A stretch of 64,000 nt of DNA from Sinomonas sp. ASV486 (GTDB lineage: Bacteria; Actinomycetota; Actinomycetes; Actinomycetales; Micrococcaceae), in NCBI RefSeq assembly GCF_030908215.1, contig NZ_JAVFJK010000002.1, positions 248,001 through 312,000 of the forward strand, given 5' to 3'. The position numbers and the translations under genes were made by a program. How positions within the stretch are numbered: the first letter of the stretch is position 1; every line of letters begins with the position of its first letter. Shown in pieces: positions 52,506 through 61,478 of the stretch. The notes below the pieces were generated by a model. It did not search any database, was not told where the DNA came from, and worked only from the letters and a program-made list of their open reading frames with translations.

Positions 52506-52537
52506 TTGACCTTCCAGTATAGGGGAAGGTCCACACT
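52506..52537 (+). promoter_or_regulatory. MerR-type promoter/operator of merA
   Basis: -35 TTGACC (52506-52511) and -10 CACACT (52532-52537) are 20 bases apart, the over-long spacing typical of MerR-activated promoters. Between them is the dyad GACCTTCC-N8-GGAAGGTC (52508-52531). The start codon at 52544 is only six bases after the -10, so the mRNA may be leaderless. A second TGACCTTCCA lies at 52489-52498. Confidence 0.8.
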
Positions 52538-52543
52538 GGCGGC

Positions 52544-54010
52544 ATGACGAACTACGACTACGATCTGGCGATCATCGGCTCCGGCGGAGGGGCCTTCTCA
52601 GCGGCGATCCGCGCCACAGGCCTGGGCAAACGCGTCCTCATGGTCGAGCGGGGGACCATCGGCGGGACCTGCGTCAACACCGGGTGCGTGCCCTCGAAGG
52701 CGCTCCTTGCGGCCGCCGAAGCGAGGCACACGGCCGCCGACGCAGCGGGCAGGTTCCCCGGTATCGGTTCCTCCGCTGGCCCCGTGGACATGGGCGCACT
52801 CATCGCGGGCAAGCAGGCCCTCGTCGAGTCGATGCGGCAGGAGAAGTACGTGGACCTCGCCGCCGACTACGGCTGGGATGTGATCCAGGGAGGGGCCTCC
52901 TTCTCGGGCACCCCCGGCGAGCCGGTGCTGACCATCACGCACGACGGCGGCGCGCTCGCCTCGGTCGAGGCGCGCTCCTCTGTCACGGCCCAGCACTACC
53001 TCGTCGCAACGGGGTCCTCGCCGTGGATCCCCCCGATCGAGGGCCTGCCCGAAGTGGACTACCTGACCTCGACCACGGCGATGGAGCTCAGCGAGATCCC
53101 CGAGTCCCTCCTCGTCCTCGGCGGCGGGTACGTCGCGCTCGAGATGGCCCAGCTGTTCGCGCGTCTTGGGACGAGGGTGACGATGCTCGTGCGCAGCCGC
53201 CTTGCCTCGCACGAGGAGCCCGAGGCGTCGCGGGCGCTCATGGGCGTCTTCGCGGACGAGGGCATCCACGTGGTCCGTCGCGCCGCCGTCGCCTCGGTGC
53301 GCACTGATCCCCTCACGGGCGAGGTGGTCGCCGTCGCCGAGGTGGGCAGCATCGGGGCCAAGGAGCCGCAGGAGTTCCGGGCCGCGCGGGTCCTCGTCGC
53401 GATGGGCCGCAGGCCCGTGACTCGAGCGCTGAACCTCAAGCAGGTCGGCGTCGAGACCGGCGAGTCCGGGGAGATCGTCGTGGACAGCACCCTCGCCACC
53501 ACGAATCCCCGCGTCTGGGCCGCCGGAGACGTCACGGGACACCCAGAGTTCGTCTACGTCGCGGCCCACCACGGGGCGCTCGCGGTCGAGAACGCCTTCA
53601 CGGGCGCTGGCCGCACCGTGGACTATCGGCATCTCCCCCGTGTCACGTTCACCTCCCCGGCGCTCGGCGCCGTCGGCCTGACGGACAAGCAGGCGCGCGA
53701 GTCCGGGTACCGGTGCGAGTGCCGCGTGCTGCCGCTCGAGTACGTGCCTCGCGCGATCGTGAACAGGGACACGCGGGGGTTCATCAAGATCGTCGCCGAG
53801 GCGGCCACGGGGAAGATCCTAGGCGTCACCGCCGTGGCAAAGGACGCCGGAGAGCTGGCCGCCGCCGGTGTGTACCTCCTCGAGGCGGGCATGACCGTCG
53901 ACCAGGTGGCGGCCATGTGGAGCCCGTACCTGACGATGGCGGAGGGGATCCGGATCGCCGCGCAGTCCTACACGGCGGACGTCTCGCGGCTCTCCTGCTG
54001 CGCCGTGTGA
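52544..54010 (+). CDS. merA: Mercuric reductase
   Basis: 488 residues, flavin disulfide oxidoreductase. FAD-binding GSGGGAFSAAI, redox Cys43/Cys48 in GTCVNTGCVPSK, and the MerA-specific C-terminal vicinal Cys485-Cys486 (SCCAV). Reduces Hg(II) to Hg(0) with NADPH. The N-terminal HMA domain found in many MerA proteins is absent. No merT, merP or merB lies nearby. Controlled by the divergent MerR gene. Confidence 0.92.
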   Translation: MTNYDYDLAIIGSGGGAFSAAIRATGLGKRVLMVERGTIGGTCVNTGCVPSKALLAAAEARHTAADAAGRFPGIGSSAGPVDMGALIAGKQALVESMRQEKYVDLAADYGWDVIQGGASFSGTPGEPVLTITHDGGALASVEARSSVTAQHYLVATGSSPWIPPIEGLPEVDYLTSTTAMELSEIPESLLVLGGGYVALEMAQLFARLGTRVTMLVRSRLASHEEPEASRALMGVFADEGIHVVRRAAVASVRTDPLTGEVVAVAEVGSIGAKEPQEFRAARVLVAMGRRPVTRALNLKQVGVETGESGEIVVDSTLATTNPRVWAAGDVTGHPEFVYVAAHHGALAVENAFTGAGRTVDYRHLPRVTFTSPALGAVGLTDKQARESGYRCECRVLPLEYVPRAIVNRDTRGFIKIVAEAATGKILGVTAVAKDAGELAAAGVYLLEAGMTVDQVAAMWSPYLTMAEGIRIAAQSYTADVSRLSCCAV

Positions 54011-54060
54011 GGATGCGGCTGCCCGCGGCGGCGTGCCGCAGGCCGTGGCCGTGCCCCCGC

Positions 54061-55161
54061 TCAGAAGCTGGAATTCCGCGCGAGTCCGAGGAGCTGGTCC
54101 TTCGTCTGATCCGCCGTGGGCCCGGTCGGGGAGATGAGGACCTGGGCAACGAAGATCGCCATGTTCTGGCCCTTGGCGACCTCGAGCATGAGGATGGTGA
54201 TCGGCACGTCGCCGACGGGCCGCAGGGACTTCGGCCCCGCAGCCTCCGACCTCGTCACGAGGATGGCCTTGTCCCCCACGCCCTCGATCGACTGGCCGTC
54301 AGGGGGCAGCGCACCTGTGAGCATAGATGCCCCGCCTTGGTGGTACTCGATCGAGAAGATGAGCGAGTCCGGACCGGGGGTGCCCAAGGCGCCGAACGTG
54401 TAGCGGCAGCTTCCCTCGCCCGGGAGCGTCTCCGGCGTGGTCGTCGCGCCGAAGGCCTGCTTCACGGCATCGGCCGTCGCGATGGCGCACACGGGATTGT
54501 TCGTCGACGCCTGTGGGCCCACGGCCGGCGCGGACGGGACACTGAGCGCGCTGCCGTTGCCCCATCCGGCGTCGACAAGGGCCTGGGAAAGGGCTCGGGC
54601 CGTGGCGTTTCCGTCGGGGGCGGGAGTTCCCGCATCCATGGGTGGCATGGCCAGATAGCGGAAGTCGAGGGACTCGTTGCCGCGCACCGCCATGAGGATC
54701 GTGTTCGCCGACGCCGAGGGTTCGCCGCGGAAGTATCCCGTCCACTGGAAGCATGCGAAGTCGCCGATACCGGTCACCGGCGCGCAGTCGGGCGTCTTCT
54801 TCGCCGCGGCGATGTCCGCCGCCGAGGCCGGCGTGGTCAGCGCAACCGAAAGGCCGTTTCCCTTGACGGACCTGCTGTAGTAGCCGCACCCATAGGCGCC
54901 GCTGCCGCCCGGCCTCGCCGGCGAATTCGACATCGGCACTTGGCCTGGGTCGACCTTGGCGGCGATCGCCGGGGTGATGAGGTCGCATGCCGGGTTGCCG
55001 CCGCTCGAGGACGAGGACGACGCGGGGTTGTCGGCGCTCGAGGAGGATGAGGATGAGGACGACGTCGTCGGCCCGCTCTGACCGCACCCTGCGAGCAGGA
55101 GGGCGAGCGTCCCGACGAGTACGACTCCTGCCCTGGGCAACAGGATCCGATGAGCGCGCAT
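54061..55161 (-). CDS. Lipoprotein with two DUF3558-like halves
   Basis: 366 residues. Signal peptide with lipobox LALLLAGC, a Ser-rich linker, then two related segments, each starting NPxC (NPACDLITPAIAAKVDPG and NPVCAIATADAVKQAFG) and containing a second Cys, so probable disulfides and a duplicated domain, somewhat like DUF3558. Exported and membrane-anchored; function unknown. ATG 55161 follows GGAGAAC; the frame is open further upstream. Confidence 0.72.
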   Translation of the reverse strand: MRAHRILLPRAGVVLVGTLALLLAGCGQSGPTTSSSSSSSSSADNPASSSSSSGGNPACDLITPAIAAKVDPGQVPMSNSPARPGGSGAYGCGYYSRSVKGNGLSVALTTPASAADIAAAKKTPDCAPVTGIGDFACFQWTGYFRGEPSASANTILMAVRGNESLDFRYLAMPPMDAGTPAPDGNATARALSQALVDAGWGNGSALSVPSAPAVGPQASTNNPVCAIATADAVKQAFGATTTPETLPGEGSCRYTFGALGTPGPDSLIFSIEYHQGGASMLTGALPPDGQSIEGVGDKAILVTRSEAAGPKSLRPVGDVPITILMLEVAKGQNMAIFVAQVLISPTGPTADQTKDQLLGLARNSSF

Positions 55162-55337
55162 GGCTGTTCTCCGCTCTCCGTGGGGCCGCCCGACAGGCTG
55201 CCGGACACCTTGACGGTACGGACCCCATGTGCCCGCGAATAGAGGCGATGTGCCCCGGCCCCCGCGCATCCGGCCCTTGCACGAGCCGCGCGCAGAGAGT
55301 AGGCAGGGAGGACCCACCTACCGCAAGGAGTCCCACC

Positions 55338-56339
55338 ATGCGCTACCGCAAGCTCGGCAGTTCCGACCTTGAGGTCTCGGAGATCTCGCTCGGCTCGTGG
55401 CTCACGTTCTCGGGCGGCATCGAGGAGGAGCAGACCCGCGCGTGCACGGAGGCCGCGTTCGACGCCGGGATCAACTTCTTCGACACCGCGAACGTCTACG
55501 GCCGCGGAGCGTCCGAAACAGCGTGGGGCGAGATCCTCTCGAAGCACCCACGCGGCTCGTACATCCTCGCAACGAAGGTGAACGGCCAGATGTCAGACGA
55601 CCCGGCGGACCGTGGCCTCTCCCCCGCGCAGATCGCCAAGCAGATCGACGCCTCGCTCACGCGGCTCCAGACGGACCACGTGGACCTGTACCAGGCTCAC
55701 CGCTTCGACACCGCCGTTCCGATCGAGGACACCGTCGAGGCCTTACAGAAGGTGGTCGAGCAGGGCAAGGCCCGCTATCTTGGCTTCAGCGAGTGGACCC
55801 CAGAGCAGATTCAGGCCGCGATCGACCTCGCCGGGCCGGGGCTCTTCGTCTCATCGCAGCCGCAGTACTCGATGCTGTGGCAGGCGCCCGAGGCGGAGGT
55901 CTTCCCGCTGTGCACAGCCAATGACATCTCGCAGATCGTCTGGTCCCCGCTCGCGCAGGGCGTGCTCACGGGCAAGTACAAGCCGGGCCAGGGGATCCCC
56001 GAGGACAGCCGCTTCGCGAGCGACTCCATGAACATGGCCAAGGACCTCCTCCTCAACGACGCGATCCTCGATGCCGTGCAGCGTCTCCTGCCGATTGCCG
56101 ACGGCGCGGGGCTGAGCCTCCCGACCATGGCCCTCGCGTGGGTGCTCCGCCGCACCGAGCTCGCCTCTGCGATCACCGGCGCGTCTCGCCCGGAGCAGGT
56201 GCACACGAATGCGGAGGCTTCCGGCATCGGGCTCACCGACGACGTCCTCGCGGCGATCGACGAGGCCCTCGGCGATGTCCCGGTCAAGAAGCCGACCCTC
56301 GCCCCGGGCGCACAGGCTGGCGTGCTGCACCGCGCGTGA
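55338..56339 (+). CDS. Aldo/keto reductase (potassium-channel beta-subunit type)
   Basis: 333 residues. Catalytic set Asp and Tyr in DTANVYG, Lys in ATKVNG, His in QAHRFD; NADP-binding part SPLAQGVLTGKY and GASRPEQ. NADPH-dependent reduction of aldehydes or ketones; the substrate is open. AAGGAG lies eight bases before ATG 55338. Its last codons run into a 43-bp tandem repeat. Confidence 0.88.
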   Translation: MRYRKLGSSDLEVSEISLGSWLTFSGGIEEEQTRACTEAAFDAGINFFDTANVYGRGASETAWGEILSKHPRGSYILATKVNGQMSDDPADRGLSPAQIAKQIDASLTRLQTDHVDLYQAHRFDTAVPIEDTVEALQKVVEQGKARYLGFSEWTPEQIQAAIDLAGPGLFVSSQPQYSMLWQAPEAEVFPLCTANDISQIVWSPLAQGVLTGKYKPGQGIPEDSRFASDSMNMAKDLLLNDAILDAVQRLLPIADGAGLSLPTMALAWVLRRTELASAITGASRPEQVHTNAEASGIGLTDDVLAAIDEALGDVPVKKPTLAPGAQAGVLHRA

Positions 56340-56463
56340 GTGCTGGAGGCGAGTGCGCGCCGTCGCCCGAAGCGACGCGTAAGTGCTGGAGGCGAGTGCG
56401 CGCCGTCGCCCGAAGCGGCGCGTGAGCGAAGGAGGCGAGCGCCCGCCGTCGCCCGCCGCGGCG
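56340..56463 (+). repeat. 43-bp tandem repeat, about 2.9 copies
   Basis: Units begin at 56340, 56383 and 56426; the first two differ in two bases, the third is diverged. Each ends near CGCGTGA or CGCGTAA. It fills the gap between the convergent aldo/keto reductase and SDR genes. Confidence 0.85.
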
Positions 56464-56468
56464 GGACG

Positions 56469-57293
56469 CTATCTCGTGATCCAGGTGCGCGTCACGCCCA
56501 GCACGCGCTCGCCGTCGAGATCGGCGAGGGAGGCGCCCACAAAGCGGACCGCGGCCTCGGAGGTCTGCCAGCGGAAGCGGTATGCGGCCGACGTCGCGGC
56601 GTCCGCGATCGCGGCCCCTGCCTCCTGCGCCGACTGGGCGCCGGCGAACGCGCCCGACGAGCGCGAGAGGTAGGCCTCGAGGGGCGCGCCGTACGCGCCG
56701 ACGTGGGCCGGCCGCTCGACGTTCGCGACGAACTCGCTCGCCACGGCCGCCGGTTCGACGATGCTCACCTGCACGCCGAATTGCTCGGCGACCGGCGCGA
56801 GGGACTGCATGAAGCCCTCGACGGCGAACTTCGCGCCGCAGTACGCGTCGGCGAAGGGCTGGCCGACGGCGCCGCCAACACTCGTGACCGTCACGATCCG
56901 TCCGTGGCCGCGGTCCCGCATCCCGGGCAGCACGAGCTTGGCCAGATGCACGGGCGCGAGGTAGTTGACCTCGAGCTGGTCCCGGATCACGTCCATACCG
57001 AGCTGCTCAGCGGTGCCCACACAGCCCCTGCCGGCGTTGTTGACCAGCACGTCGATCCGGCCGTGGTCGGCGACCACGGCGGCAACGAGGGCCTCCGCCG
57101 CGGGGTGGTCGACGACGTCGAGCGCCCGGAGGTCAAGCTCGACGCCAGCCTCCGCCGCGGCCGCGCGGAGTGCGTCGGCCCGGGTGAGGTCACGCATGGT
57201 CGCGACCACGGTGAGGCCCCTGCGGGCGAGTTCGACGGCGGCGTGCAGCCCCATCCCGGACGAGGTTCCTGTGACGAGCGCGACATCAGACAT
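56469..57293 (-). CDS. Short-chain dehydrogenase/reductase
   Basis: 274 residues. TGTSSGMGLHAA, NNAGRG, catalytic YCGAK. Classical SDR; resembles those made next to MmyB-type regulators. It lies 26 bases downstream of such a regulator in the same direction and is probably under its control. Substrate unknown. Confidence 0.85.
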   Translation of the reverse strand: MSDVALVTGTSSGMGLHAAVELARRGLTVVATMRDLTRADALRAAAAEAGVELDLRALDVVDHPAAEALVAAVVADHGRIDVLVNNAGRGCVGTAEQLGMDVIRDQLEVNYLAPVHLAKLVLPGMRDRGHGRIVTVTSVGGAVGQPFADAYCGAKFAVEGFMQSLAPVAEQFGVQVSIVEPAAVASEFVANVERPAHVGAYGAPLEAYLSRSSGAFAGAQSAQEAGAAIADAATSAAYRFRWQTSEAAVRFVGASLADLDGERVLGVTRTWITR

Positions 57294-57319
57294 GGCGCCA
57301 CACTACGCCGGTCACGTGG

Positions 57320-58222
57320 TCAGGCGCCGCTGCGCACGGGCTCACCGATCCGCTCGGTCGCGGCCCAGCTCGCGAGGAGCTTGAGGGATTCCTCGGACGG
57401 CGAGCCGGGCACGGCCGGGTAGACGGTCAGGGTCAGCCCGGGGTCCTCCTCGAGGGCGAGCGCCTCGAACACCATCTCGAGCTCGCCGACCACGGGATGC
57501 CGGAAGTGCTTGCGGCCCGAGTAGTGCCGCCGGACGTTGTGGCGGGCCCACAGCGAGGCGAACTCCGCGCTGCGCGTGGACAGCTCGCCCACGAGGTCCG
57601 CGAGGCCCTTGTCGTGCGGATTGCGGCCCGACTCGGTCCGCAGGAGCGCCACGTTGTTGTTCGCCGCGAGGTTCCAGTCGGGGTAGAACTCCCGGGCACG
57701 GGTGTCCAGGAAGATGAACCGGGAGTGGTTCGCCGGGCGGGCGGGGACGCCCAGCGTCTGGCGGGCCGCGCCGTCGTACATCTGGGAGTAGAGCGCGAAG
57801 CCGAGCCGGTTGGCGGCGAGGATGTCCATGCGCCCGTTGCGCACGAACGCCGGCGCGCCGGTGATGGCGTCGAGCATGAACTGCACACTCGGCCGGACCG
57901 CCTGGCGGGACGCGCGCGGGCGGGACCGCGAAGGGCCCGCGTTGCGGGCGAGGTCGAAGAGGTGGTCGCGCTCGGCGTCGTCGAGCTGGAGGGCGCGGGC
58001 AAGCGCCTCGAGGATGCCCTCCGAGACCCCCGCGAGGTTCCCTCGCTCGAGCCGCGTGTAGTACTCCACGCTGACCCCCGCGAGCAGCGCAGCCTCCTCG
58101 CGCCTGAGGCCCGGCACGCGCCGGTTCGTGCCGTAGACCGTGAGTCCGGCCTGCTCCGGAGTGATCTTCGCCCGACGGGTCGCGAGGAAGTCGCGGACCT
58201 CCTCGCGGTTCTCTGCTGCCAT
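57320..58222 (-). CDS. XRE-family regulator with MmyB-like ligand domain
   Basis: 300 residues. HTH at 6-62 (EVRDFLATRRAKITPEQAGL...VPGLRREEAALLAGVSVEYYTRLERGN) and an MmyB-like ligand domain (GAPAFVRNGRMDILAANRLGFALYS, YPDWNLAANN, RRHYSGRKHFRHPVVGELEMVFEAL). Same family as the genes at 32817 and 63319. It is divergent from the cupin gene and upstream of the SDR gene, the usual target arrangement. Confidence 0.87.
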   Translation of the reverse strand: MAAENREEVRDFLATRRAKITPEQAGLTVYGTNRRVPGLRREEAALLAGVSVEYYTRLERGNLAGVSEGILEALARALQLDDAERDHLFDLARNAGPSRSRPRASRQAVRPSVQFMLDAITGAPAFVRNGRMDILAANRLGFALYSQMYDGAARQTLGVPARPANHSRFIFLDTRAREFYPDWNLAANNNVALLRTESGRNPHDKGLADLVGELSTRSAEFASLWARHNVRRHYSGRKHFRHPVVGELEMVFEALALEEDPGLTLTVYPAVPGSPSEESLKLLASWAATERIGEPVRSGA

Positions 58223-58480
58223 GGATCCACGCTACGCCGCGTCCCGCCACGGCTGGGAGGTACTGCCAGTACCGGTCTCATCAGGGCTCTCCCTCTTCGG
58301 CGCGCTCCGGGGTTGCATGGGAGGGTGCTCACCCCGTTGCCTCCCACCGCTGGACGCACGACGCCGCCCCGCGGCTCCGTTGCGCGCCTCGCCGCACGGC
58401 GGGTCGCCGCGCTTCAGAAGCTGGCCCTCAGACCCTGGGACCTGACCCCTGGTCCCACCCAACCCCTTGGAGGATCCCCC

Positions 58481-58909
58481 ATGGAACTCATTCCCGCCCA
58501 GACTCCCGCCGTTGCCCCGGCATCCCGCTTCACCGGCCATGTCGAGGTGACCACCGTCTCCGCGGCGGCCGCGCCCGGGTGGCTCGCCGCCGCCGTCGTG
58601 CGCTTCTCCGCCGGCGCCCACACGAATTGGCACGTCCACGCGCTCGGCCAGACCCTCTACGTGCTCGAGGGGACCGCGCTCGTGGGGACCCGCGACGGTC
58701 GCGTCGTGGCCGCCGGACCCGGCGAGACCGTGCAGTGCGCCGCGGGCGAGGATCACTGGCACGGCGCGACGGCCGACGCCGCGATGGCGCACCTCGCGAT
58801 GCTTGCGGGCGACGGCGAGACCGATCCGACCACGTGGCTCGAGCCGGTCGACGACGCCGCGTACCGGGCGGCCAACGGCACGGAAGAAGCCGCCGCCAAC
58901 GGCAAGTGA
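58481..58909 (+). CDS. Cupin-domain protein
   Basis: 142 residues, single cupin barrel: WHVHALGQTLYVLEG (metal His pair and Gln), later DHWHGA. Typical of the small cupins (carboxymuconolactone-related or quercetinase-like) controlled by MmyB-type regulators. TTGGAGG lies eight bases before ATG 58481. Confidence 0.85.
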   Translation: MELIPAQTPAVAPASRFTGHVEVTTVSAAAAPGWLAAAVVRFSAGAHTNWHVHALGQTLYVLEGTALVGTRDGRVVAAGPGETVQCAAGEDHWHGATADAAMAHLAMLAGDGETDPTTWLEPVDDAAYRAANGTEEAAANGK

Positions 58910-58943
58910 CCGAAGGCCCGCGGCCCGGCGCCGCCGCGCGCGT

Positions 58944-59052
58944 AACTCCCCAGCTCTAGCCCCGACGAGTGCTCTGACTCGTCCCGACATCCGCGTGATT
59001 GCGCGGGTTGAAGGCTAAAGCTGGGGAGTTTCGCCCGTTAAAGCTGGGGAGG
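58944..59052. repeat. Inverted and direct repeat of AAGCTGGGGAG
   Basis: An 18-base arm at 58944-58961 and its complement at 59013-59030 match in 17 of 18 positions; a third partial copy (TTAAAGCTGGGGAG) follows at 59038-59051 in direct orientation. The 51-base loop is GC-rich. Could be a dispersed palindromic element or the end of the cupin transcript. Confidence 0.65.
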
Positions 59053-59218
59053 TCGGAACGTTCGACCCCCGGGAAATGACGGTCAGAAGTGACCTCAGGA
59101 ACTGACTCGCAGAAGGTGACTCCCAAAGGGTGGGCCGGGACGGCGCCGTCGTGCCTGTCCTGCTCACTCAGCCTTGTGGGCTGGCCCACTCCTCGCGTAC
59201 CATCGATGTGAGCGATAT

Positions 59219-59244
59219 TAGAACACGCAGTTCTATTATCGAAC
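59219..59244. promoter_or_regulatory. IclR-type dyads before the monooxygenase
   Basis: TAGAAC-N5-GTTCTA (59219-59235) overlaps GTTC-TATTATC-GAAC (59230-59244), in a conspicuously AT-rich patch. The second shares its pattern and 15-base size with the perfect site before pcaD (47688-47702). Confidence 0.6.
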
Positions 59245-59295
59245 AACCATTCCGATGGCGAGAGGTCGCCACCCCACAGAGAAGTGAGGAAGCCC

Positions 59296-61194
59296 GTGCA
59301 GTTCCACCACCACGGCTACGTGTCCACGGATCCCAAGGTCCAGCCGGCCGCTGGCGTCGGCCTCAACCGCCCCGAGGAGCTCCCGGACAAGGTCGACGTG
59401 CTCATTGTCGGCACCGGCCCCGCGGGCATGATCACCGCAGCGCAGCTCTCGCAGTTCCCCGACGTCAACACCCGGATTATCGAGCGCCGCGGCGGCCGCC
59501 TCGAGATCGGCCAGGCGGACGGCATCCAGGCCCGCAGCGTCGAGACGTTCCAGGCCTTCGGGTTCGCCCCCGAGATCATCGCCGAGGCCTACCACATCAC
59601 CGAAATGAACTTCTGGCAGCCGGACCCCGAGAACCCCCAGAACATCAAGCGCACCTCGCGCGCGGTGGACGACGAGATGGGCATCAGCGAGTTCCCGCAC
59701 CTGATCGTGAACCAGGCCCGCGTGCTCGACTACTTCGCCGAGGTCATGGAGAACTCCCCGACCCGCATGAAGCCGGACTACGGCTGGGAGTTCGTGAGCC
59801 TTGAGATCGGCGAGGGCGAGTACCCCGTCACCGTCAAGCTCGCCGGCACCTCCCAGCATGAGGGCCAGGAGCGCACCGTCAAGGCCAAGTACGTGGTCGG
59901 CTCCGACGGCGCCCGCAGCAAGGTTCGCGACGCGATCGGCTGCGAGATGTCCGGCGACCGCGCCAACCACGCGTGGGGCGTCATGGACGTCCTCGCCAAC
60001 ACGGACTTCCCCGACATCCGCACCAAGTGCGCCATCCAGTCGCACGACGGCGGCAGCATCCTGCACATCCCGCGTGAGGGCGGGTACCTCTTCCGCATGT
60101 ACGTAGACCTCGGCGTGGTGCCGGACGACGACAACGGCACGATCCGCGCGACCCCGCTCCAGGAGATCATCGACCGCGCGAACAAGATCCTCCACCCGTA
60201 CTCGGTGGATGTGAAGAGCGTCGCCTGGAACAGCGTCTACGAGGTCGGCCACCGCGTCACCCACCGGTTCGACGACGTCCCCACCTCGCAGGTCGGGCAG
60301 CGTTCACCGCGCGTCTTCATCACCGGCGACGCGTGCCACACGCACAGCGCCAAGGCCGGACAGGGCATGAACGTCTCGATGCAGGACGGCTTCAACATCG
60401 GCTGGAAGCTCGGCCACGTCCTCGAAGGCCGCAGCCCCGAAAGCCTCCTGTCCACCTACACGGCCGAGCGCCAGGTGATCGCGCAGAACCTCATCGACTT
60501 CGACCGCACGTGGTCCTCGATGATGGCGAAGAATCCCGAGGACTTCGAGAGCCCCTCGGAGCTCGCGGACTTCTACGTGCGCACCGCCGAGTTCCCGGCC
60601 GGATTCATGACCGAGTACCACCCCTCGGCGATCGTGGGCCAGGCCAAGCACCAGGACCTCGCCACGGGCTTCCCGATGGGCAAGCGCTTCAAGTCCGCCA
60701 AGGCCCTGCGCATCTCCGACACCAACCCGCTGCACCTCGGCCACCTCGCCCAGGCCGACGGCCGCTGGCGCATCTACGCCTTCGCCGATGCGGCCAAGGC
60801 CGGCACGCCGGACTCGGCGATGGCGAAGTTCGCCGACTGGCTCGCCAACGACCCGGCCTCCCCCGTGGTCTCAACCCCCGAGGGCCTGGACCGCAACGCG
60901 TGGTTCGACGTCAAGGCCGTCTACCAGCAGGACCACCACACCTTCGACCTGAACGACGTCCCCAGCGTGTTCAAGCCGCAGGTGGGCGAGTTCCAGCTCA
61001 ACGACCTCGAGAACGTCTTCGGCACCTACTCCGCCGCGGACATCTTCGAGGAGCGCGGCCTGAGCCGTGACGGCGTGGTCGTGGTGGTCCGCCCGGACCA
61101 GTACGTGGCCAACATCGTCCCGCTCGCCGCAACCGACGAGCTCGGCGCGTTCTTCGCGGGCGTCCTGAAGGGCCATGCGGCCGCTCAGGTCTGA
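59296..61194 (+). CDS. mobA: FAD aromatic monooxygenase, 3-hydroxybenzoate 4-monooxygenase type
   Basis: 632 residues. FAD-binding DVLIVGTGPAGMITAAQLSQFP, the second FAD motif GDACHTHSAKAGQGMNVSMQDGFNIGWKL, and a thioredoxin-like C-terminal domain, the layout of phenol 2-monooxygenase/MobA. The opening MQFHHHGYVS and overall length match 3-hydroxybenzoate 4-monooxygenases, which give protocatechuate. Other hydroxyaromatics cannot be excluded. GTG 59296 follows GAGGA; GTG 59284 is less likely. Probably controlled by an IclR regulator through the dyads upstream. Confidence 0.8.
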   Translation: MQFHHHGYVSTDPKVQPAAGVGLNRPEELPDKVDVLIVGTGPAGMITAAQLSQFPDVNTRIIERRGGRLEIGQADGIQARSVETFQAFGFAPEIIAEAYHITEMNFWQPDPENPQNIKRTSRAVDDEMGISEFPHLIVNQARVLDYFAEVMENSPTRMKPDYGWEFVSLEIGEGEYPVTVKLAGTSQHEGQERTVKAKYVVGSDGARSKVRDAIGCEMSGDRANHAWGVMDVLANTDFPDIRTKCAIQSHDGGSILHIPREGGYLFRMYVDLGVVPDDDNGTIRATPLQEIIDRANKILHPYSVDVKSVAWNSVYEVGHRVTHRFDDVPTSQVGQRSPRVFITGDACHTHSAKAGQGMNVSMQDGFNIGWKLGHVLEGRSPESLLSTYTAERQVIAQNLIDFDRTWSSMMAKNPEDFESPSELADFYVRTAEFPAGFMTEYHPSAIVGQAKHQDLATGFPMGKRFKSAKALRISDTNPLHLGHLAQADGRWRIYAFADAAKAGTPDSAMAKFADWLANDPASPVVSTPEGLDRNAWFDVKAVYQQDHHTFDLNDVPSVFKPQVGEFQLNDLENVFGTYSAADIFEERGLSRDGVVVVVRPDQYVANIVPLAATDELGAFFAGVLKGHAAAQV

Positions 61195-61228
61195 CCAGAC
61201 CAGGAGCCGCTTCAGGCGGCTGCACGAC

Positions 61229-61268
61229 GGCGAGGGGTCGCCTCCCGCACGGGAGGTGACCCCTCGCC
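61229..61268 (+). terminator. Long hairpin terminator
   Basis: A 19-bp stem with one G-T type mismatch and a two-base CA loop, 34 bases after the monooxygenase stop. Confidence 0.85.
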
Positions 61269-61478
61269 CGTCCCAGCCCCGAAATAGAGCGCATTCCGGA
61301 AGACCGAAAACCTCGTCAATTGCCCCGAATCCTGCATTTCAAACATCTTCGAGCAGATGCGGGATTATTTTCCCGCCAGCCTTGCCATCCTACCGCGTGC
61401 ATGCTTTTCTGAAACCCTCCATGCGGAAGTCCCGTAAATAGAAAAGCACATGCCAAACACCCAGCACGGGAGGTTGCC

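Larger units (their letters stand above)
58910..59295. other. Intergenic region with repeats and an operator before the monooxygenase
   Basis: No gene seen. It holds the AAGCTGGGGAG repeat group (58944-59052) and candidate IclR-type dyads (59219-59244). Confidence 0.5.
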
